Positions 22,566 through 25,492 of a stretch of DNA of 25,492 bases are shown piece after piece; position 1 is the stretch's first letter, and every line of letters starts with the position of its first letter. The position numbers and the translations under genes are program-made. The DNA is from G020353235 sp964569555 (GTDB lineage Bacteria; Chloroflexota; Dehalococcoidia; Dehalococcoidales; JAUYDJ01), in NCBI GenBank assembly GCA_964569555.1, contig CAZMTT010000009.1, positions 1 through 25,492 on the forward strand, written 5' to 3'. The notes under the pieces are model-generated. The model worked only from the letters and a program-made list of their open reading frames with translations, made no database searches and was not told the DNA's origin.

Positions 22566-22843
22566 TAGCGGACACTAAAACCGGTGTAGTCTCCGGTGTA
22601 TTTTGACCAGACGGTGATTACCTTTTCCACCCTGGCTCCCGGTGGCCCGGCCTGAAGGGAGACGATTAGCTTCTCCAGTTTGTCTCTTTCCCCTTCGGCT
22701 TGAACCTCAACCATTCTTTCGGGCAGGTTACGCACATAGCCGGTCAGCTCCAGCTCTCTCGCCCGCCGGGAGACGAAGGCACGAAAGAAGATACCCTGAA
22801 CCAGACCATAGACTACGGCACGAAGTGAAACTAGGTCACTCAT
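22562..22843 (-). CDS. acyP: Acylphosphatase
   Basis: This small enzyme hydrolyses acyl phosphates such as carbamoyl phosphate or 1,3-bisphosphoglycerate. The 93-residue protein has the signature VYGLVQGIFFR with the phosphate-binding arginine R21, and GYVRNLPE with the catalytic asparagine N39, at normal spacing. It begins inside the radical SAM gene end (ATGA overlap), so it is the last gene of the rnc operon. Its TAG shares bases with the TAA of the convergent DUF362 gene. Confidence 0.95.
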   Translation of the reverse strand: MSDLVSLRAVVYGLVQGIFFRAFVSRRARELELTGYVRNLPERMVEVQAEGERDKLEKLIVSLQAGPPGARVEKVITVWSKYTGDYTGFSVRY

Positions 22844-23709
22844 CTTAAAATAAACCTCAGTGGCGGTGAGGGGCGGGGGCGGTCCAGTCTAACCAGGCCC
22901 TGCTGGTGAGCCAGGTCAACGGCTTCTTGAAATTCATCGCCGGTTATCGAGCGGGAAATGGGGCGGATAGCCGAAGCCTGGTAGCAGGGGTGGTACTGGT
23001 CCATAATATTGAGGTAGGTATTGGCGGAGACCTCCCGGGCGAGAAAGTGCACTATTTCTTCTGTCCCCGCCAGGCGGTCGGGCAATACCAGGTGGCGTAC
23101 CAGCAGACCTCTTCGGGCAACCCCTTCCTCATCTATCTCAAGGTCACCGACCTGGCGGTGCATCTCTCTGATGGCCGCCCGGTTTACTCCGGGGTAGTTT
23201 TTTATCCCGGACAGCCTTTCCGCCGTCTTTTCGTCGGCATACTTCATATCGGGCATGTAAATATCAACGATGCCGTCCAGCAGCTCCAGTGTCTCCACTG
23301 AGTCATAGCCGCCGGAGTTGTAAACCAGGGGTAACTGAAGCCCGTCATCCCGGGCTAATACCAGCGCGGCCAGGATATGGGGCACGACATGAGTCGGGCT
23401 TACCAGATTTATGTTATGGCAGCCCTTTGCCTGCAGGGAGAGCATCATCGCGGCCAGTTCCCTCCGGTCAACCGTATCGCCTTCACCCAGCTGGCTGATG
23501 GTATAGTTCTGGCAAAAGCGGCAGTGCAGGTTGCAATAGGTAAAGAAGATAGTGCCTGAGCCGTGCCTGCCTACCAGGGGTGCCTCTTCGCCAAAGTGGG
23601 GACCGTAGCTGGAAACCATCGCCTGAGTCGTAATCTGGCACTCTCCGCTTTCCCCAGCCAGGCGGTTTGCCCGGCACTGGCGCGGGCACAGGCGGCACTC
23701 GGCCAGCAT
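22840..23709 (-). CDS. Radical SAM protein, PflX/COG1313 type (pyruvate formate-lyase activase related)
   Basis: The 289 residues from ATG 23709 carry the radical SAM cluster motif C59, C63, C66 (YCNLHCRFCQNY). An extra N-terminal cysteine group, C5, C8, C12 and C24, lies in CRLCPRQC and GESGEC, as in the PflX branch. Later segments (VYNSGGYDSVETLELL, DIYMPDMKY, MDQYHPCYQA) are family features. The substrate is unknown for this branch. The frame continues to look like protein for at least 21 codons upstream of this ATG with no ATG, GTG or TTG, so the true start is probably further upstream (see findings). The stop overlaps the acyP start; the 47-residue gene is immediately upstream. Confidence 0.92.
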   Translation of the reverse strand: MLAECRLCPRQCRANRLAGESGECQITTQAMVSSYGPHFGEEAPLVGRHGSGTIFFTYCNLHCRFCQNYTISQLGEGDTVDRRELAAMMLSLQAKGCHNINLVSPTHVVPHILAALVLARDDGLQLPLVYNSGGYDSVETLELLDGIVDIYMPDMKYADEKTAERLSGIKNYPGVNRAAIREMHRQVGDLEIDEEGVARRGLLVRHLVLPDRLAGTEEIVHFLAREVSANTYLNIMDQYHPCYQASAIRPISRSITGDEFQEAVDLAHQQGLVRLDRPRPSPPLRFILR

Positions 23710-23776
23710 TGCCCGGGCTTTGGCGGCTCTAGCCTCTAACTCACGGCGATGAAGCTGTTGATAAGCGGCGATTAGC

Positions 23777-23920
23777 CTACTCCTCTTCCCCGGGCTCCTT
23801 CTTGCCTTTCTTGATTACCTCGACTTCGGTGGTGGGTGGCATTATGGTGAGCAGCGGCGCTTTCTTGCCACCCTTTTTGGCTTTCTTTGGCTCTCGCTTT
23901 CGGAAATCTCGACTTCCCAT
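23777..23920 (-). CDS. Small basic protein, 47 residues, function unknown
   Basis: ATG at 23920 opens a short frame beginning MGSRDFRKREPKKAKKGGKK, followed by a hydrophobic and proline-containing middle (LLTIMPP), a TEVEVIKKGKK stretch and an acidic end (GEEE). GAGGTG lies 5 nt before the start. It sits between rnc and the radical SAM gene on the same strand, with 58 bp and about 4 bp of spacing. A good ribosome binding site, a sensible amino acid pattern and the tight operon position support it as a real gene. The lysine-rich first half suggests nucleic acid or ribosome binding, which is only a guess. Confidence 0.8.
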   Translation of the reverse strand: MGSRDFRKREPKKAKKGGKKAPLLTIMPPTTEVEVIKKGKKEPGEEE

Positions 23921-23978
23921 GTCAGCACCTCTATTCTGAGACTTCAGTGGTGGCTAACTAGAGTTTAGCAGAGGCAAA

Positions 23979-24680
23979 TTAGAGTGTAAAGTTGACCCCA
24001 AGACGCTCCAGTGCGGAGCGGGCGGCTTCGATATCGGCTGCCTTCTTGCTCTTCCCGGTCCCCCTTCCCAGCAGGGTATCGCCTATTCTGACCTCAACGG
24101 TGAAATTCCTCTCGTGGGCTGGTCCGGTAGTGGCGACGACCCGGTAGACAGGTATCTTTTTAAGCTTGGCCTGAAAATATTCCTGAAGCTGTGATTTGTA
24201 ATCAACCGTTACCCCCTGGCTTACCGCCTTTTGCAGCGCTTTACCGAATAGCTTCAGGACAATGTTCTCAGTAGCATCCGGGCCCCGGTCCAGATAGATA
24301 GCCGCTATCACCGCTTCCAGGGCTCGGGCCAGGTTGGCCGGCTTCTTTCGTCCCCCGGTGGCTTCTTCGCCTTTACCCAGATAGAGATGGTCGCCCAGCT
24401 TGAGGGCTCGGGCGACACGGGTGAGGCTATCCTGGCAGACCAGGGCGGCGCGTAGTTTGGTCATTTTCCCCTCACTGAGGCGGGGGAAGTCATGATATAG
24501 TTTTTGGGCAATTACCAGACCCAATACCGCATCACCCAGAAATTCCAGCCTCTCATTGGAGGCGAGGGGAAAGTTGGGGTTCTCGTTGAGGTATGAGTCG
24601 TGCACCACTGCCTGCTCAAGAAGAGACGGGTTATTAAGGGAGATGCCCAGGGTCTGTTGCAGTGCGGTTAAATCAGCCAA
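23979..24680 (-). CDS. rnc: Ribonuclease III
   Basis: RNase III cuts double-stranded RNA, including rRNA precursors. The 233-residue protein has the signature NERLEFLGDAVLG with E43, E46 and D50, then E70 in SEGKMTKLRAALV. A C-terminal double-stranded RNA-binding domain spans about 155-230 (DYKSQLQEYFQ at its start, KSKKAADIEAARSAL near its end). At the position of E. coli D114, in the usual LADxxEA segment, this protein reads NLARALEA: R119 replaces the aspartate while E122 is kept. It starts with TTG 24680, about 10 nt after GAGAGGG, from a near-consensus promoter at 24716-24744. It heads the operon that continues to acyP. Confidence 0.96.
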   Translation of the reverse strand: MADLTALQQTLGISLNNPSLLEQAVVHDSYLNENPNFPLASNERLEFLGDAVLGLVIAQKLYHDFPRLSEGKMTKLRAALVCQDSLTRVARALKLGDHLYLGKGEEATGGRKKPANLARALEAVIAAIYLDRGPDATENIVLKLFGKALQKAVSQGVTVDYKSQLQEYFQAKLKKIPVYRVVATTGPAHERNFTVEVRIGDTLLGRGTGKSKKAADIEAARSALERLGVNFTL

Positions 24681-24715
24681 GGTTACGGCGCCCTCTCTGA
24701 AGTAATCTGAAGTTC

Positions 24716-24744
24716 AGCATAAATCTCTCGCTCTGCCTTGTCAA
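24716..24744 (-). promoter_or_regulatory. Sigma-A type promoter for the rnc operon
   Basis: On the minus strand a consensus TTGACA (24739-24744) and TATGCT (24716-24721) are 17 bp apart. Transcription would start near 24709, giving a leader of about 29 nt. It is divergent from the promoter at 24781-24809. Confidence 0.8.
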
Positions 24745-24780
24745 CTGTGGGCTTCTTCAGGCATCAGCCGGCACACCTGA

Positions 24781-24809
24781 TTGCCGTGGCTGTAGCCGGG
24801 TGTTATAAT
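24781..24809 (+). promoter_or_regulatory. Sigma-A type promoter for the acidic orphan gene
   Basis: TTGCCG (24781-24786), 17 bp and a perfect TATAAT (24804-24809) place the start near 24816, 15 nt before the ATG at 24831. The first 11 bases, TTGCCGTGGCT, are identical to those of the tRNA-Gln promoter at 25335. Confidence 0.72.
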
Positions 24810-24830
24810 TCAAAGGCGAGGTATTATGCC

Positions 24831-25277
24831 ATGACCGATGAAACCAAGCTTCAGGACAAAGAGTTATTCCAGATATCAGACGGCATGATGAATGAAGGCG
24901 GGCTGGAGAGCTTTCTCCACGATTTGGAGGCGGAGCAGATTTTCTGGAACTCGGGGGTGGTCGGCGTAACCCAATTTATCGGCTTTTTCACCACTGAGAG
25001 CAACCGATATGCCGACCCCGGGCTCAGGGAAGCATGTGATAATATGTGCCGTGCCTTGATTGAACTTGCCGATTTTCTCGTCTGCCAGGCTCAGTCTATG
25101 GATACTCTGGAGTTCACTGCGGATGATACCAAATTTGGCCTCTCCATGTGTGTTGATGCTGACGCTCAGCAGTCCGGTATCGAGGTCAGCGAGGAATGGC
25201 TTCATAGCCTGGCCAAAGCTTCTTGGGAAGCCTATGCGGCTTATCGGGCGGCAGTAAAAGAGACGCTGTTGCTATAA
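24831..25277 (+). CDS. Acidic hypothetical protein, 148 residues
   Basis: I do not recognise this protein. From ATG 24831 it is 148 residues with about 27 Asp/Glu against 9 Lys/Arg, and four cysteines (in ACD, MCR, VCQ, MCV). Its helical pattern contains LESFLHDLEAEQIFW, LREACDNMCRALIELADFLV and a C-terminal alanine-rich helix. No signal peptide or membrane segment is seen. The frame is open upstream to 24738, but that start lies before the promoter. GAGG lies 8-10 nt before ATG 24831. It is a single gene between the rnc promoter and tRNA-Gln, with its own promoter. Codon use looks like that of its neighbours. Confidence 0.8.
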   Translation: MTDETKLQDKELFQISDGMMNEGGLESFLHDLEAEQIFWNSGVVGVTQFIGFFTTESNRYADPGLREACDNMCRALIELADFLVCQAQSMDTLEFTADDTKFGLSMCVDADAQQSGIEVSEEWLHSLAKASWEAYAAYRAAVKETLLL

Positions 25278-25334
25278 TAAGCCGAGATACTGGGAAGAGT
25301 CTATCTGGTGCCACTTAAGTGATAATTCGCGCCC

Positions 25335-25364
25335 TTGCCGTGGCTTGGGGCGGGATGCTATAAT
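25335..25364 (+). promoter_or_regulatory. Promoter of tRNA-Gln
   Basis: TTGCCG (25335-25340), 18 bp and a perfect TATAAT (25359-25364) preceded by TGC, an extended -10 feature, put the start near 25371, a few bases before the tRNA. Confidence 0.72.
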
Positions 25365-25374
25365 CTCAATACGC

Positions 25375-25448
25375 TGGGGAATCGTCTAGCGGTAGGACAG
25401 CAGACTCTGAATCTGCCAGGCCAGGTTCGAATCCTGGTTCCCCAGCCA
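25375..25448 (+). tRNA. tRNA-Gln, anticodon CTG
   Basis: A full cloverleaf can be drawn. The acceptor stem is TGGGGAA (25375-25381) paired with TTCCCCA (25438-25444), with G discriminator 25445 and an encoded CCA (25446-25448). The anticodon stem is GCAGA/TCTGC around the loop CTCTGAA, so the anticodon is CTG (25407-25409), reading CAG. The T arm is CCAGG-TTCGAAT-CCTGG. No terminator is visible in the 44 bases that remain after it. Confidence 0.97.
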
Positions 25449-25492
25449 ATCAAGAAGCTTTCCGAACTTCTATTTGAGAAGAAACAACTTCT

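Noticed and set aside
23954..23970. GCTAA/TTAGC hairpin between rnc and the small gene
   Set aside because: A five-pair AT-rich stem without a T-run; too weak to call a terminator or processing site.
25312..25321. Perfect palindrome CACTTAAGTG before the tRNA promoter
   Set aside because: Only 10 bp, no extension of symmetry and not placed over a promoter element; chance is likely.

Overview
The window is a compact, moderately GC-rich bacterial chromosome segment made almost entirely of housekeeping genes, with no mobile element, CRISPR array or phage gene visible. A Chloroflexota, probably Dehalococcoidia-like, origin is my inference. It rests on the gene order rpsO-pnp-dapB-asd-dapA next to purA, on a nusA-ylxR-infB-rbfA-truB run without rimP, on frequent TTG/GTG starts and on the small conserved-looking basic protein next to rnc. 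No stretch over 300 bases lacks a gene.

Layout. 1-1646 (minus): the N-terminal 448 codons of a YprA/MrfA-type DEAH helicase, cut by the window edge, preceded by a DUF503 gene. A back-to-back divergent promoter separates this pair from the plus-strand operon rpsO-pnp-dapB-asd-dapA (1822-7094). This operon joins ribosomal protein S15 and PNPase to three enzymes of the diaminopimelate/lysine pathway. It meets purA (minus) tail to tail with a 4-bp stop overlap. 8431-11352 (minus): a tight three-gene lipid cassette, ino1, a PimA-like glycosyltransferase and a PgsA1-like CDP-alcohol transferase. Together these should make phosphatidylinositol phosphate and a mannosylated inositol lipid. 11436-16270 (minus): the transcription/translation operon nusA-ylxR-infB-rbfA-truB, with a terminator-like hairpin and U-tract in its leader.

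16446-17746 (plus): a padR-type repressor gene with a palindromic operator over its own start point, followed by a degV-family gene. 17797-19898 (plus): a P-loop kinase that appears to be leaderless, then leucyl aminopeptidase. 19965-22565 (plus): mobA-moeA and a DUF362-like gene, with overlapping or closely spaced ends, for molybdenum cofactor work. 22562-24680 (minus): rnc, a 47-residue basic protein, a PflX-like radical SAM gene and acylphosphatase as one operon. 24831-25277 (plus): an acidic orphan gene. 25375-25448: tRNA-Gln(CTG).

Points most worth a second look are the nusA leader attenuator, the inositol-lipid cassette, an Asp-to-Arg change at a catalytic position of RNase III, an Asp-to-Asn change in the IF2 P-loop, a likely non-canonical start of the radical SAM gene, and the PadR operator. 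I did not find a clearly new multi-gene defence or mobile system.
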